Shown here: positions 51,424 to 60,603 of the stretch, piece by piece
How positions within the stretch are numbered: position 1 is the first letter of the stretch
Layout of the letters: every line of letters begins with the position of its first letter
Origin: RUG11462 sp045539315
Lineage (GTDB): Bacteria > Bacillota > Clostridia > Oscillospirales > Acutalibacteraceae
Assembly: GCA_045539315.1 (NCBI GenBank)
Contig: JAZQFC010000046.1
Span: forward strand, 33,155 to 97,154
Direction: 5' to 3'
DNA length: 64,000 nt
Notes under the pieces: generated by a model
Databases searched by the model: none
Told to the model about the DNA's origin: nothing
What the model saw: only the letters and a program-made list of their open reading frames with translations
Program-made: the position numbers and the translations under genes

Positions 51424-52611
51424 ATGGATTATAAATTTACTGAAAGCATTGCAAATCTTGCTCCATCAGCAATAAGAGAGATTTTAAAATATTCTTCTGT
51501 GCCTGGTATGATTTCGTTTGCAGCGGGCAACCCTTCTCCTGAAGCATTTCCTGCAGAAGAAATTCAAAGAATAACTCAAGATATTCTTTCAAAAAATGCA
51601 ATTACTGCTTTGCAATATTCTGTAACTGAAGGTTATGCGCCACTTCGCGAAACAATGAAAACTTATATGTCTGAAAAGTTTAATTCAGTTAGCGATGATG
51701 ATGAACTTATCATCACTTCAGGCGCGCAACAGGTAATGGATTTGATGACAAAGGCTTTTGTTGAAAAAGGCGATGTTATTATCACAGAAGCGCCTTCTTT
51801 CATCGGCTCGTTAAATACTTTCCGCTCATTTGGCGCAAAGTTAGTTGGTGTACCTGTTGATGAAGATGGTATGAATATCGAAGCGCTTGAAAATGCGTTA
51901 AAACAAAATAAAAACGCTAAATTTATTTATACAATTCCTAATTTCCAAAACCCAACAGGCATTACAATGTCACTTGAAAAACGTAAAGCCGTTTATGAAC
52001 TTGCTAAAAAATACGGCGTTTTAATTTTGGAAGACAACCCGTATGGCGAGATTAGATTTGCAGGCGAGAATTTGCCTACAATTAAATCTATGGATACGGA
52101 TGGTATCGTTGTTTATGCCGGCTCATTTTCAAAGGTGTTATCTCCTGGTATGCGTGTTGGTTATGCTATTGGTAATAAAACAGTTATCGCAAAACTCACC
52201 GTTTGCAAACAAACATCTGATGTTCATACAACAATTTTAATGCAAATGGTTACTGATGAGTTTTTAAAACAAACCGATTTTGAAAGCCATCTTGAAAAAC
52301 TTCGCGCTATTTATCGTAACAAAGCAAATGTTATGATGAATTTGATGGACGAGTATTTTGGCGATAAAATTACATATCACAGGGTTGAGGGCGGTTTGTT
52401 TATTTGGTGCACTTTACCTAAAGAAGTTGATATGATGAACTTCTGCACTCGTGCAGTTAAAGAGAAAAAAGTCGCTTTAGTGCCAGGTAGCGCATTTATG
52501 ATTAATGAAACAGACGAGTGTCATAATTTTAGAACAAATTATTCAACTCCAACCGAGGCGCAACTTATTGAAGGTATGCAAAAACTCGGCGAATTGGTTA
52601 AAGAGATATAA
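51424..52611 (+). CDS. PLP-dependent aminotransferase (class I, LysN/2-aminoadipate type)
   Basis: Transfers amino groups between an amino acid and a 2-keto acid. The 395-residue product has SGAQQVMDLM, PNFQNPTGITMS, LEDNPYGEIRFAG and the PLP-binding Lys in AGSFSKVLSPGMRVGYAIG, with FRTNYSTPT near the end. It lacks the N-terminal GntR domain of MocR regulators, so it is an enzyme. GTGCCTGG-type start residues FAAGNPSPEAFP place it near the LysN / KAT-II-like group. The exact donor is unknown. The ATG at 51424 follows AAAGGTGA. A TATAAT at 51389-51394 may be its -10. Confidence 0.9.
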   Translation: MDYKFTESIANLAPSAIREILKYSSVPGMISFAAGNPSPEAFPAEEIQRITQDILSKNAITALQYSVTEGYAPLRETMKTYMSEKFNSVSDDDELIITSGAQQVMDLMTKAFVEKGDVIITEAPSFIGSLNTFRSFGAKLVGVPVDEDGMNIEALENALKQNKNAKFIYTIPNFQNPTGITMSLEKRKAVYELAKKYGVLILEDNPYGEIRFAGENLPTIKSMDTDGIVVYAGSFSKVLSPGMRVGYAIGNKTVIAKLTVCKQTSDVHTTILMQMVTDEFLKQTDFESHLEKLRAIYRNKANVMMNLMDEYFGDKITYHRVEGGLFIWCTLPKEVDMMNFCTRAVKEKKVALVPGSAFMINETDECHNFRTNYSTPTEAQLIEGMQKLGELVKEI

Positions 52612-52634
52612 ATTACTATTGATTTTATATTCAA

Positions 52635-52715
52635 GTCATCCTGAGCAAAGTCGAAGGATCTCATATATTAGAAAAGGATACTTCGACTGCGTTTCACTCC
52701 GTTCAGTATGACACG
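52635..52715. repeat. Intergenic inverted repeat (GTCATCCTGA family)
   Basis: The left arm starts GTCATCCTGAGCAAAGTCG and the right arm, on the other strand, reads GTCATACTGAACGGAGTG with GCAGTCGAAGTATC. The arms are imperfect inverted copies about 40 bp apart. The same motif opens the element at 36517 (GTCATTCTGA). It is a short palindromic interspersed element with no coding capacity, sitting between an aminotransferase and trpS. Confidence 0.65.
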
Positions 52716-52746
52716 ATTTTGGTTTATATAGTAAGGAGAAAAATAA

Positions 52747-53754
52747 ATGGAATTTTCACAAGAAAAACAAACTATGCTTAGTATGATAAAGCCTACCGGT
52801 CATTTTACCCTTGGTAATTATCTTGGCGCGCTTAAAAACTGGGTTAAGTTGCAAGATGAATATAATTCAATTTTTGCAGTTGCAGATTTGCATGCAATTA
52901 CTATAAGACTTGAGCCAAAGGCTCTTCGTCAACAAACTTTAACTGCTTATGGTATTTTGAATGCTATTGGTTTAGACCCAGAAAAAAGTTTGATGTTTAT
53001 TCAATCAACTGTGCCACAACACGCAGAACTTTCGTGGATACTTTCTTGCTATTCGCAATATGGCGAAATGCAGAGAATGACACAGTTTAAAGATAAGTCT
53101 AAAAAAGCGCCTGATAACGTTAATTTAGGTCTTTTCTCATACCCTTCCCTTATGAATGCTGATATTCTTTTGTATGGCGCAGATGTTGTTCCTGTTGGTG
53201 TTGACCAAAAGCAACACGTTGAACTTTGCCGTACAGTTGCAAATAGATTTAATGGTATTTATGGCGATACATTTAAAGTTCCGGAGCCTATTATTCCAAA
53301 AGTTGGAGCAAAGATTATGAGTTTGCAAAACCCAACTGAAAAAATGGGCAAATCTGATACAAATGAGAATGCTTATGTAAAAATTCTTGATGACCCTGAT
53401 ACAATTATGCGTAAATTCAAACGCGCAGTAACCGATTCAGAGGCAAAAGTTTATTTTGGCGACAGTATCGAAAAAGCAGGTATAAATAACCTTATGACAA
53501 TTTATTCGGCAGTAACAGGCGCGTCTTTTGATAAAATTGAAAAAGATTTTGATGGAAAAGGCTATGGCGACTTTAAAGTAGCAGTTGCCGAAGCAGTTAT
53601 CGAAGAACTTCGCCCTGTAAGAGAAAGATTTAATGAACTTATGAGTGATAAAGCGCAACTCGAGGCTATGTATAAACGTGGTGCCGAAGAAGCATCATAT
53701 ATCGCTCGAAAAACTTTATCAAAAGTAAAAAGAAAAGTTGGTTTTGTAAAATAA
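52747..53754 (+). CDS. trpS: Tryptophanyl-tRNA synthetase
   Basis: Charges tRNA-Trp with tryptophan. The 335-residue class I synthetase has the HIGH-like PTGHFTLGNYLGALKNWV, the ADLHAIT segment, SWILSCYSQYGEMQRMTQFK, VGVDQKQHVELCR and KMGKSDTNENAYV (KMSKS equivalent). The Met of KMSKS is kept and the Ser is Gly. Length is typical. AAGGAG precedes the ATG. The phosphohexomutase gene follows 15 nt later, suggesting co-transcription with it and the FAD enzyme. Confidence 0.95.
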   Translation: MEFSQEKQTMLSMIKPTGHFTLGNYLGALKNWVKLQDEYNSIFAVADLHAITIRLEPKALRQQTLTAYGILNAIGLDPEKSLMFIQSTVPQHAELSWILSCYSQYGEMQRMTQFKDKSKKAPDNVNLGLFSYPSLMNADILLYGADVVPVGVDQKQHVELCRTVANRFNGIYGDTFKVPEPIIPKVGAKIMSLQNPTEKMGKSDTNENAYVKILDDPDTIMRKFKRAVTDSEAKVYFGDSIEKAGINNLMTIYSAVTGASFDKIEKDFDGKGYGDFKVAVAEAVIEELRPVRERFNELMSDKAQLEAMYKRGAEEASYIARKTLSKVKRKVGFVK

Positions 53755-53769
53755 TCGAGGAGAATTAAA

Positions 53770-55260
53770 ATGGATTTTAAACAGTTTAAAAGTGGTACTG
53801 ATATTCGTGGTATTGCCGCAGAAGGCGTTGAAAATGAGCATATTAATTTAACAGATGATGTTATTTGCGCTATGACTCATGGCTTTTTGGTGTGGTTTTG
53901 CGAAAAGTATAAAAAAGATGCTAGTGACTTGACAGTTTCTGTTGGTCACGATTCAAGAATTTCGGCTGATAGAATAAAAAATGCAGTTATTTCTGTTTTG
54001 TCTGGTAGTGGTGTAAAAGTGCTTGACTGTGGTCTTGCTTCTACCCCATCAATGTTTATGACAACTGTTTGCGCTTCTTGTGATGCTGCAATTCAAATTA
54101 CTGCTTCTCACCACCCATTTAACAGAAATGGTCTTAAATTTTTCACTCGTGAGGGTGGCGTTTCAGGTGCAGATATTAGCGCTATGCTTGAGAATGCGCA
54201 AGAAGGCAAAACTGCTCCAGAATGTGAAGGCAAAGTTGAAAAAATAGACTTTATGAGCGAATATTCTAAAATTCTTCGCGATACTATTATTCGTGAAACA
54301 GGCAGTGAAAAACCACTTGAGGGCTTGAAAATTATTGTTGATGCAGGTAACGGCGCAGGTGGATTTTATGCTTATAAAGTGTTAGAGCCACTCGGCGCTG
54401 ATATTAATGGAAGCCAATTTTTAGAGCCAGACGGAATGTTCCCTAACCACATTCCAAACCCTGAAAATGAAGTTGCTATGAAAGCAATTTCTGATGCAAC
54501 TGTAAAACATAGTGCAGATTTAGGCGTTATTTTTGACACCGATGTTGATAGAGCGTCTTGCGTAAGCAGCGATGGTAAAGAGATTAACCGTAACCGTATT
54601 GTAGCGCTTGCCGCTGCTATCGCCCTTGAAAATAATCAAGGTGGCACAGTTGTTACTGACTCTGTTACTTCAAGCGGACTTAAAATATTTATTGAAGAAA
54701 ATTTAGGCGGTAAACATCATAGATTTAAACGTGGCTATAAAAATGTAATTGATGAGGCTATTCGCCTTGAAAACGAGGGAGTTTCGGCTCCTTTGGCTAT
54801 TGAAACATCAGGCCACGCGGCATTTAAAGAGAATTATTTCCTTGATGATGGCGCTTATCTTATTACAAAAATTATTATTAAAATGGCTAATCTCAAAAAA
54901 GAGAATAAAACAATTGGCGACCTTATTTCAAGCCTTGCCGAGCCTAAAGATTTAGTTGAACTTCGTTTTAAAATCAAGGTTGATGATTTTAGAGCTTACG
55001 GCGAAAAAGTTATTGAAGATTTATTCCGTTATGCAAAAGAAAATGGCTTTGCAATTGCGCCTGATAACCACGAAGGTATTAGAGTTTCGGTTAATAATGG
55101 TTGGTTTTTGCTTCGTCTTTCTGTTCACGATCCTATTATGCCACTCAACATTGAATCTGATGACGAGGGTGGTTGTAAACAAATAGCAGGAGTTATTTAT
55201 GAATTTTTGAAAAATTACGAACAACTTGATTTATCGGCTATTGAGAATTATTTGAAATAG
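53770..55260 (+). CDS. Phosphohexomutase (phosphoglucomutase/phosphomannomutase family)
   Basis: Interconverts hexose 1- and 6-phosphates. The 496-residue product has the active-site phosphoserine motif ITASHHPFNRNGLKFF, the metal loop DTDVDRAS, the sugar-binding ETSGHAAFKENYFLDDGAYL and a C-terminal phosphate-binding segment with HEGIRVSVNNGWFLLRLSVH. The length is that of AlgC/PMM-PGM enzymes, not GlmM. Probable substrates are glucose and mannose phosphates, feeding cell-envelope sugars or glycogen. Stop to next start is 10 nt. Confidence 0.9.
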   Translation: MDFKQFKSGTDIRGIAAEGVENEHINLTDDVICAMTHGFLVWFCEKYKKDASDLTVSVGHDSRISADRIKNAVISVLSGSGVKVLDCGLASTPSMFMTTVCASCDAAIQITASHHPFNRNGLKFFTREGGVSGADISAMLENAQEGKTAPECEGKVEKIDFMSEYSKILRDTIIRETGSEKPLEGLKIIVDAGNGAGGFYAYKVLEPLGADINGSQFLEPDGMFPNHIPNPENEVAMKAISDATVKHSADLGVIFDTDVDRASCVSSDGKEINRNRIVALAAAIALENNQGGTVVTDSVTSSGLKIFIEENLGGKHHRFKRGYKNVIDEAIRLENEGVSAPLAIETSGHAAFKENYFLDDGAYLITKIIIKMANLKKENKTIGDLISSLAEPKDLVELRFKIKVDDFRAYGEKVIEDLFRYAKENGFAIAPDNHEGIRVSVNNGWFLLRLSVHDPIMPLNIESDDEGGCKQIAGVIYEFLKNYEQLDLSAIENYLK

Positions 55261-55270
55261 GAGAAATATT

Positions 55271-56476
55271 ATGAAATACATTAAGGAAAAAGCGAGAGAA
55301 ACCGCTGTTTATGGCGAGTATGATGTTGTAGTCGTCGGCGGTGGTATGGCAGGTGTTAGCGCGGCGCTTTCGGCTAAGAGAACAGGCGCTAAAAAAGTGC
55401 TTTTAATTGAAAAGCAGTATTTATTAGGCGGTCTTGCAACTCTTGGTCTTATCACAATTTATTTGCCACTTTGCGACGGCGAGGGCAAACAAGTGTCTTT
55501 CGGTATTGCAGAAGAACTTCTTCACCTTTCAATGAAACACGGATATGAAGACAAATATCCAAAAGGTTGGCTTGAGAATGGTACGCTTGAAGAGAAAAAA
55601 GAGCGCAGATTTGAAATTCAGTATAACGCTAATTTGTTTGGCATTTTAATGGAACAATTGTTGCTCGAAGAAGGCGTTGAAATTCTTTATGGTACTTCTG
55701 TTTGCGATGCTATTGTAAAAAGAGGCAAAATTTCATCTGTTATTATTGAAAACAAATCAGGAAGACAAGCAGTTGTTTCAAGAGCAGTTGTTGATGCTTC
55801 AGGCGATGCCGATGTTTGTAAACTTACAGGTGTAGAAACCGATACATATACAAAAGGCAATATTTTAGCAGGCTGGTATTATTTCCATAGAGATAATAAA
55901 TATCTTTTGAAAATGCTTGGTTTTTCTGAAATGCCTGAAGACCTTAAATCTCCTGAACAAAAGGAACTTGAGAAAACTCTTACAAGATTTACAGGTCTTG
56001 ATGCAAAAGAAATGTCTGAAGTTACTTTTAAATCTCATAAATACACACTTGATGATTTTCTAAAACGTGGTGAGATTTGCGAGAGTTATAATTTAGGTAA
56101 AATCGCAACTATTCCACAGGTTAGAATGACAAGAAAACTTATTTCAGATTATGTTTTAGATGAAAAAGAAGTGCATAAAGAGTTTTCTGATTCAGTTGGT
56201 ATGTTTTCTGACTGGAGAAGACGCGGCCCTGTATTCGAGTTGCCTTATTCTTGCCTTTATGCAAAAAATATTAAAAACCTTATCACTGCAGGCAGATGTA
56301 TTTCTGTAACAGAAGATATGTGGGATGTAACTCGCGTTATCCCTGTTTGTGCAGTTTCAGGTCAAGCAGCAGGTACTGCGGCGGCAATGACTGATAATTT
56401 TAAATCATTATCGGTTAAAAAATTGCAAAAACAACTTAAAAAAGACGGCGTAGTGCTTCACGAAAAAGATTTATAA
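55271..56476 (+). CDS. FAD-dependent oxidoreductase (FAD_oxidored family)
   Basis: A flavoprotein of 401 residues with the N-terminal dinucleotide motif VVVVGGGMAGVSAALSAKRT and the conserved KVLLIEKQYLLGGLATLGLI. A second nucleotide block reads VDASGDADVCKLTGVE and the C-terminal AGRCISVTEDMWDVTRVIPV is followed by SGQAAGTAAAM. This family is often linked with glycan use. Its substrate is not known. It is the last gene of the trpS cluster, followed by a shared terminator. Confidence 0.82.
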   Translation: MKYIKEKARETAVYGEYDVVVVGGGMAGVSAALSAKRTGAKKVLLIEKQYLLGGLATLGLITIYLPLCDGEGKQVSFGIAEELLHLSMKHGYEDKYPKGWLENGTLEEKKERRFEIQYNANLFGILMEQLLLEEGVEILYGTSVCDAIVKRGKISSVIIENKSGRQAVVSRAVVDASGDADVCKLTGVETDTYTKGNILAGWYYFHRDNKYLLKMLGFSEMPEDLKSPEQKELEKTLTRFTGLDAKEMSEVTFKSHKYTLDDFLKRGEICESYNLGKIATIPQVRMTRKLISDYVLDEKEVHKEFSDSVGMFSDWRRRGPVFELPYSCLYAKNIKNLITAGRCISVTEDMWDVTRVIPVCAVSGQAAGTAAAMTDNFKSLSVKKLQKQLKKDGVVLHEKDL

Positions 56477-56477
56477 G

Positions 56478-56510
56478 AAAAAAGGTCACGAAATTTCGTG
56501 ACCTTTTTTC
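56478..56510. terminator. Bidirectional terminator
   Basis: A perfect palindrome GGTCACGAAATTTCGTGACC flanked by A- and T-runs separates the FAD gene from the convergent HNH endonuclease gene. Confidence 0.9.
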
Positions 56511-57685
56511 TATTTAGATTTTCGTTTAGTTTCTGCTTCATCATATTTATTGTTATGCAACTCAAGATAAACCTTTCGTTCTTTTGTTAATAATTCTTTA
56601 GAAAGCACAAAATCTGATGATAAACCTAGTCTTTTTATATCTGCTTCATTTAAATCTTTAGAAATCTTAATTTTTCCTGTGTTAGCATCAAATGTTATTA
56701 AATGTCTATCAAACAATTTATCATGGTTACAACACAACAAAAGCCCGTTGTTGTGATCTATTTTTTCTACGACATCGCTTGTTGCAGATGATTTTATATG
56801 ACTACCAATAAGTAATTCTTTATGTTCCATTCCACATACAACACATTTTCCGTTTTGTTGTATTGTTAAATTATGCTTGAATTTTGTTTGAAGCGAACTA
56901 TTTCTAACTATAGCAGAAACAATAATGTTTCCATCTTCTCCGTATGTAGAAACTAGATCACGCGTGGAAATACTTATTAAAGATTTTTCTTCTACAGCAG
57001 CTAGTTTAAGTTCTTGATCTGTATATTCTCTGTAAAAAACGGTCGAATCGACATTTGAAATTTTTGTTTCGTCAAAATGCAACCCATTTGTGGTATCTAC
57101 AATATTAAATAGTTTGCATAATTGGATCAAACTAGGTAATCTATTAAAACCTGCATTGTTTACTTCGGAACCTTCTCCATATATATTAGCAGCCCAACTA
57201 AAAAAGTTGTCATAAAAAACTCTTAAGTTATTAAATGAATATCCGTTTTCAGAAATATAATCTTTTAATATTAAAAAAGGGAATGATTCGAAAAATATTT
57301 GTTTGAATTTATCGTATAAGTCTACATGACAACTATTAATTTGTGATTTTACAATTGATATGTTATTATCGTGAAAACCATCATCAAACGAAAAAGTTTT
57401 ATCTTTCATTAGATTAAACAATGCTTTTCCGCTACGAGTCAATTCTAATTTTATTGCTGTGCCTACATGGTCACCGAGTTTTACAAGTCCTAGACCTATC
57501 ATAAATTCTGTTGTCCATGCATATCCGATCCCATCAGCCGAATACACCGTACGATTTCCGTTTTTGTGTTTTAGTCCTACAGTTCCAATCAAATATATAT
57601 AATTCAATATTCTTCCGACAGGAGCAGGTCCTGAAAATAGATTTTTAAATTCTATATTTGCTGACTTAATATTATATTTTTTCAT
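56510..57685 (-). CDS. HNH endonuclease (probable type II restriction enzyme)
   Basis: Likely cuts unmodified DNA. The 391-residue product has a C-terminal HNH domain (about 285-345): a CVVCGMEHKELLIGSHIK zinc/HNH block and DHNNGLLLCCNHDKLFDRHL with the catalytic Asn and His. The N-terminal 280 residues are unrelated to anything I recognise and may contain the DNA-recognition part. The ATG at 57685 is supported by AAAGGAGG. It is divergent from two methyltransferase genes with a shared 156-bp control region. The association is strong evidence for a restriction-modification system, not a homing nuclease. Confidence 0.8.
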   Translation of the reverse strand: MKKYNIKSANIEFKNLFSGPAPVGRILNYIYLIGTVGLKHKNGNRTVYSADGIGYAWTTEFMIGLGLVKLGDHVGTAIKLELTRSGKALFNLMKDKTFSFDDGFHDNNISIVKSQINSCHVDLYDKFKQIFFESFPFLILKDYISENGYSFNNLRVFYDNFFSWAANIYGEGSEVNNAGFNRLPSLIQLCKLFNIVDTTNGLHFDETKISNVDSTVFYREYTDQELKLAAVEEKSLISISTRDLVSTYGEDGNIIVSAIVRNSSLQTKFKHNLTIQQNGKCVVCGMEHKELLIGSHIKSSATSDVVEKIDHNNGLLLCCNHDKLFDRHLITFDANTGKIKISKDLNEADIKRLGLSSDFVLSKELLTKERKVYLELHNNKYDEAETKRKSK

Positions 57686-57794
57686 ATTAATTCCTCCTTT
57701 GATAGTTCGATTTAATTTTATCATAACATCACAGAAAAAGAAACTATTTTAATTAAAAAACTAATGATATGATTGTTTTTAGTGCAATTATATG

Positions 57795-57823
57795 TTGACA
57801 AATGATTGAAAATAGTGTAAAAT
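57795..57823 (+). promoter_or_regulatory. Promoter of the methyltransferase operon
   Basis: A perfect TTGACA (57795-57800), a 17-nt spacer and TAAAAT (57818-57823) lie only 18 nt before the first start codon, so the leader is very short. Confidence 0.75.
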
Positions 57824-57841
57824 TAAACAAGGTGATGAAAA

Positions 57842-58177
57842 ATGAGCAAACAAATGATAGTGAACTATCTAAATGAAATATGGCCATATATTAAATTGTC
57901 TGAAATTTGTAAAAAATATAATGTAGCTTATCCTGAAAACACAATCGATTATAACAATTTAAGAAATGTAATAAACGGCACGGCGCCAAACCGAGTAAGT
58001 CGGGATAAACTACTATCCTTTTATAATTTTTTAACTAAAAACATTTTTGAATACAAATTTAAGATAAAAAGTAACGAATTAAACACATTTAAAATCGAAC
58101 AAATAATACAAGATAAAACTTCAGAAATGATGGCTGAAGTTTTGGAGGCATTACAAAATGGATTTTCAAATAAATAA
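57842..58177 (+). CDS. Small protein of the restriction-modification locus, possible DNA-binding controller
   Basis: A 111-residue, basic and mostly helical protein of unknown family. Residues 15-70 (KLSEICKKYNVAYPENTIDY, then LRNVINGTAPNRVSRDKLLS) fit a helix-turn-helix of the phage-repressor kind. The tail (DKTSEMMAEVLEALQNG) is a helix that may dimerise. It is the first gene of the methyltransferase operon and overlaps the next by 20 nt. AAGGTGA precedes the ATG. A role as the controller (C protein) or as a recognition subunit is possible; neither is proven. Confidence 0.6.
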   Translation: MSKQMIVNYLNEIWPYIKLSEICKKYNVAYPENTIDYNNLRNVINGTAPNRVSRDKLLSFYNFLTKNIFEYKFKIKSNELNTFKIEQIIQDKTSEMMAEVLEALQNGFSNK

Positions 58178-59444
58178 TAGTAGCGAAAATAAAATACTTT
58201 TGGATAATGAAAAAAAAGAATCTAGATTGCCGATGCATTCTTTTCACAGATATTACGGAAAACTAATACCTGCTATTCCTTCTGCTTTTATAAAAAAATA
58301 TACTAATGAATGCGATTTGATTTTTGACCCTTTTTCGGGGTCAGGCACAACTGCTGTGGAAAGTTTGAAATTAAATCGTAATTTTTTAGGTGTGGAAATT
58401 AATCCTATTGCGCAGAAAATCGCAACCGTGAAAACAAGCCCATTAAAAGAAGAAAAATTAATCGCCCTTAACAATCGCCTTTTGGAGATTATTAAGAACA
58501 ATAATTTTGTAGTTTGTGAAAGCGATTTTCCTTATGTACAAAACCGCGACCATTGGTTTAAAGATTTTGTGCAGAAAGATTTAGTTTTATTAAAAAAATG
58601 CATTGATTATTTATTCAATAACGACATTGGAAAAAACGTACAAAACAAAGAACACTACAGGGATTTTTATCTTATGACTATATCAGCAATACTTCGCAAT
58701 GTGAGCAACGCTGACACCATGCATGTGTTCCCTGGAATTAGCAAAAGAATGCGCCGTTTAGAAAAAGAAGGAAAAATACATATTGATGTTATTGCTTCTT
58801 TTGAGCGTGCCATCAAGAAGAGAGCAACTTACTATAATTACGCTAATAATGATTGCAAAGCAAAGATTATTTTAGATGATAGTACAAGAATTGATTTATC
58901 TCAATACAAGGAGCAGGTTGATTTGATAGTTACAAATCCTCCTTATATTTCGTCTGTAAGATATATTGAAACATTAAAACTGGAGATGTATTGGATGGAG
59001 TATATTAAAAGTTCTGACGAATACTCTTATCTTGCTCATCAAATGTTAGGAAACGACCGTTTGCAAAAAAAGGAATATGAAACTATTGAACTTACTCCAT
59101 ATACTGAGATAAATTCAGTTATAAATAATATGATTACCATAGACAAAAAGTCAGCAAAAATTATAAGTGAATTCTTTTTATCAATAGAAAAAGTTATTGC
59201 TAACATGAGTTTTGTTTTAAAAACCGGAGGCAAAGTTGTTATAAAAATATCCGACAGCAAAATGAAAAAAGTTAAAATAGAGACAGGTAAGTTTATGACT
59301 TTGATTGCTGAAAATTATGGATTTAGATTACATGATGTTTTTCTTGATGAAATAAATAATAACAGTCGCTCTCTCACAACCGCAAGAAATACATATAGTG
59401 ACATTATAACTAATGACTACATTATTATTTGGGAGAAAAAATAA
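58158..59444 (+). CDS. DNA methyltransferase (N4-cytosine/N6-adenine type)
   Basis: Protects the restriction site. The 428-residue product has the cofactor motif DPFSGSGTT (57-65) and the catalytic motif TNPPY (259-263), about 195 residues apart. The cofactor motif comes first, as in the alpha class, and the region between them probably holds target recognition. The opening HRYYGKLIPAIPSAFI block before motif I is typical of m4C/m6A enzymes. Later segments are KTGGKVVIKISDSKMKK and SRSLTTARNTYSD. GGAGG precedes the ATG, inside the end of the small gene. Its stop overlaps the start of the second methyltransferase by one base. Confidence 0.85.
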   Translation: MDFQINNSSENKILLDNEKKESRLPMHSFHRYYGKLIPAIPSAFIKKYTNECDLIFDPFSGSGTTAVESLKLNRNFLGVEINPIAQKIATVKTSPLKEEKLIALNNRLLEIIKNNNFVVCESDFPYVQNRDHWFKDFVQKDLVLLKKCIDYLFNNDIGKNVQNKEHYRDFYLMTISAILRNVSNADTMHVFPGISKRMRRLEKEGKIHIDVIASFERAIKKRATYYNYANNDCKAKIILDDSTRIDLSQYKEQVDLIVTNPPYISSVRYIETLKLEMYWMEYIKSSDEYSYLAHQMLGNDRLQKKEYETIELTPYTEINSVINNMITIDKKSAKIISEFFLSIEKVIANMSFVLKTGGKVVIKISDSKMKKVKIETGKFMTLIAENYGFRLHDVFLDEINNNSRSLTTARNTYSDIITNDYIIIWEKK

Positions 59445-60472
59445 TGCTACATTTAGATACCATTCGATATATGGGGAATAAAAGCAAATTATTAGAATTT
59501 ATCATTCCTGAAATACAAAAAGTTACTCCTAAAGATGGAATTGTTTGTGACTTGATGGCAGGTTCAAATGTTGTAAGCTATGCGCTGAAAGAATTTTTTA
59601 CAGTATATACAAATGATATTCAAGAATATAGTTATACTATCAGCAATGCAGTGATTGTAAATCAAAATGAAACAATCGACTCTAAATCTGCAATACGCGA
59701 GTTGCAAAGTCATTTTGTTAATAATAACAATAACAAAAACTTTTCTTTTTTTGAAGACACATACGCTAAAACATATTTTTCTTTGAAACAATGCTGTGAT
59801 ATTGATTCAATACGATATGCTATAAGCAAAGTAGACAACAAGTATAGGCAGTCATTATATCTTTTGGCTCTTATGAACGCTATGTGCGTTGTTCAGTCTA
59901 CCCCTGGACATTTTGCGCAATTTATGCCAAGCGAACATAAAAGAATTATACCTTTGCAAAAAATGGATTTATGGCAAGAATTCCTTAAAAAGTGCGATAA
60001 ATACTCTAATGTTTATTTATCACACACCCAAAATCAAGCCTTTTGCAAAGATTATAAAGAATTATTTAAATCAGAAGCATTAAAAAACATAAATACAATT
60101 TACCTAGATTCACCATACTCGCAAGAACAATATTCTAGATTTTATCATATATTAGAAACTGTTGTAAAATACGATAATCCTGTTGTTAATTTTAAGGCAA
60201 AATATAGAGAAAATCGTTTTATGAGTGGATTTTGCTATAAAAGCAAAGTAGAAAAAGAATTTGAAAACATTTTAGACTTTTGTAAAGCAAACAATATTAA
60301 TCTAGTTGTAAGTTATTCAAATAAAGCGGTTTTCTCAATAGACAAGCTGGAAGAACTATGTAAACGATATTTCAAATATGTTAATAGACAAGACATAGAT
60401 TATAATCATTCTACTCAAGGTAAAGGAAATAAAAATCTTTTAGAAGTTATACTTACATGTTCAAGCAAATAA
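59444..60472 (+). CDS. D12-class DNA adenine N6-methyltransferase
   Basis: The second methylase of the locus, 342 residues. It has the N-terminal motif RYMGNKSKLLEFI, the cofactor motif VCDLMAGSNVVSYAL (AG instead of FxGxG-type FAGTG) and the catalytic LDSPYSQEQYSR (DSPY instead of DPPY), plus VVSYSNKAVFS. The Pro-to-Ser change in the catalytic motif is conservative, but activity is not certain. Two adjacent methylases usually mean that the site is asymmetric and each strand is modified by a different enzyme. The start ATG at 59444 overlaps the previous stop (TAATG). Confidence 0.83.
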   Translation: MLHLDTIRYMGNKSKLLEFIIPEIQKVTPKDGIVCDLMAGSNVVSYALKEFFTVYTNDIQEYSYTISNAVIVNQNETIDSKSAIRELQSHFVNNNNNKNFSFFEDTYAKTYFSLKQCCDIDSIRYAISKVDNKYRQSLYLLALMNAMCVVQSTPGHFAQFMPSEHKRIIPLQKMDLWQEFLKKCDKYSNVYLSHTQNQAFCKDYKELFKSEALKNINTIYLDSPYSQEQYSRFYHILETVVKYDNPVVNFKAKYRENRFMSGFCYKSKVEKEFENILDFCKANNINLVVSYSNKAVFSIDKLEELCKRYFKYVNRQDIDYNHSTQGKGNKNLLEVILTCSSK

Positions 60473-60507
60473 CTAAAAGCGAGGTGTTTTTCGCCTCGCT
60501 TTTAGTT
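60471..60507 (+). terminator. Hairpin after the methyltransferase operon
   Basis: The stem AACTAAAAGCGAGG/CCTCGCTTTTAGTT is long and perfect but has only a modest T-run inside the stem, so it is either an intrinsic terminator or a processed hairpin. Confidence 0.7.
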
Positions 60508-60603
60508 ATTTATAAGTCAAAACAAAATGTTTTTAAACTTTGCCGGACTTATTGCAAGTAACAAGTTATACTGTGTTTAGAGAGTAAATTTAGGAGTATT
60601 GAT

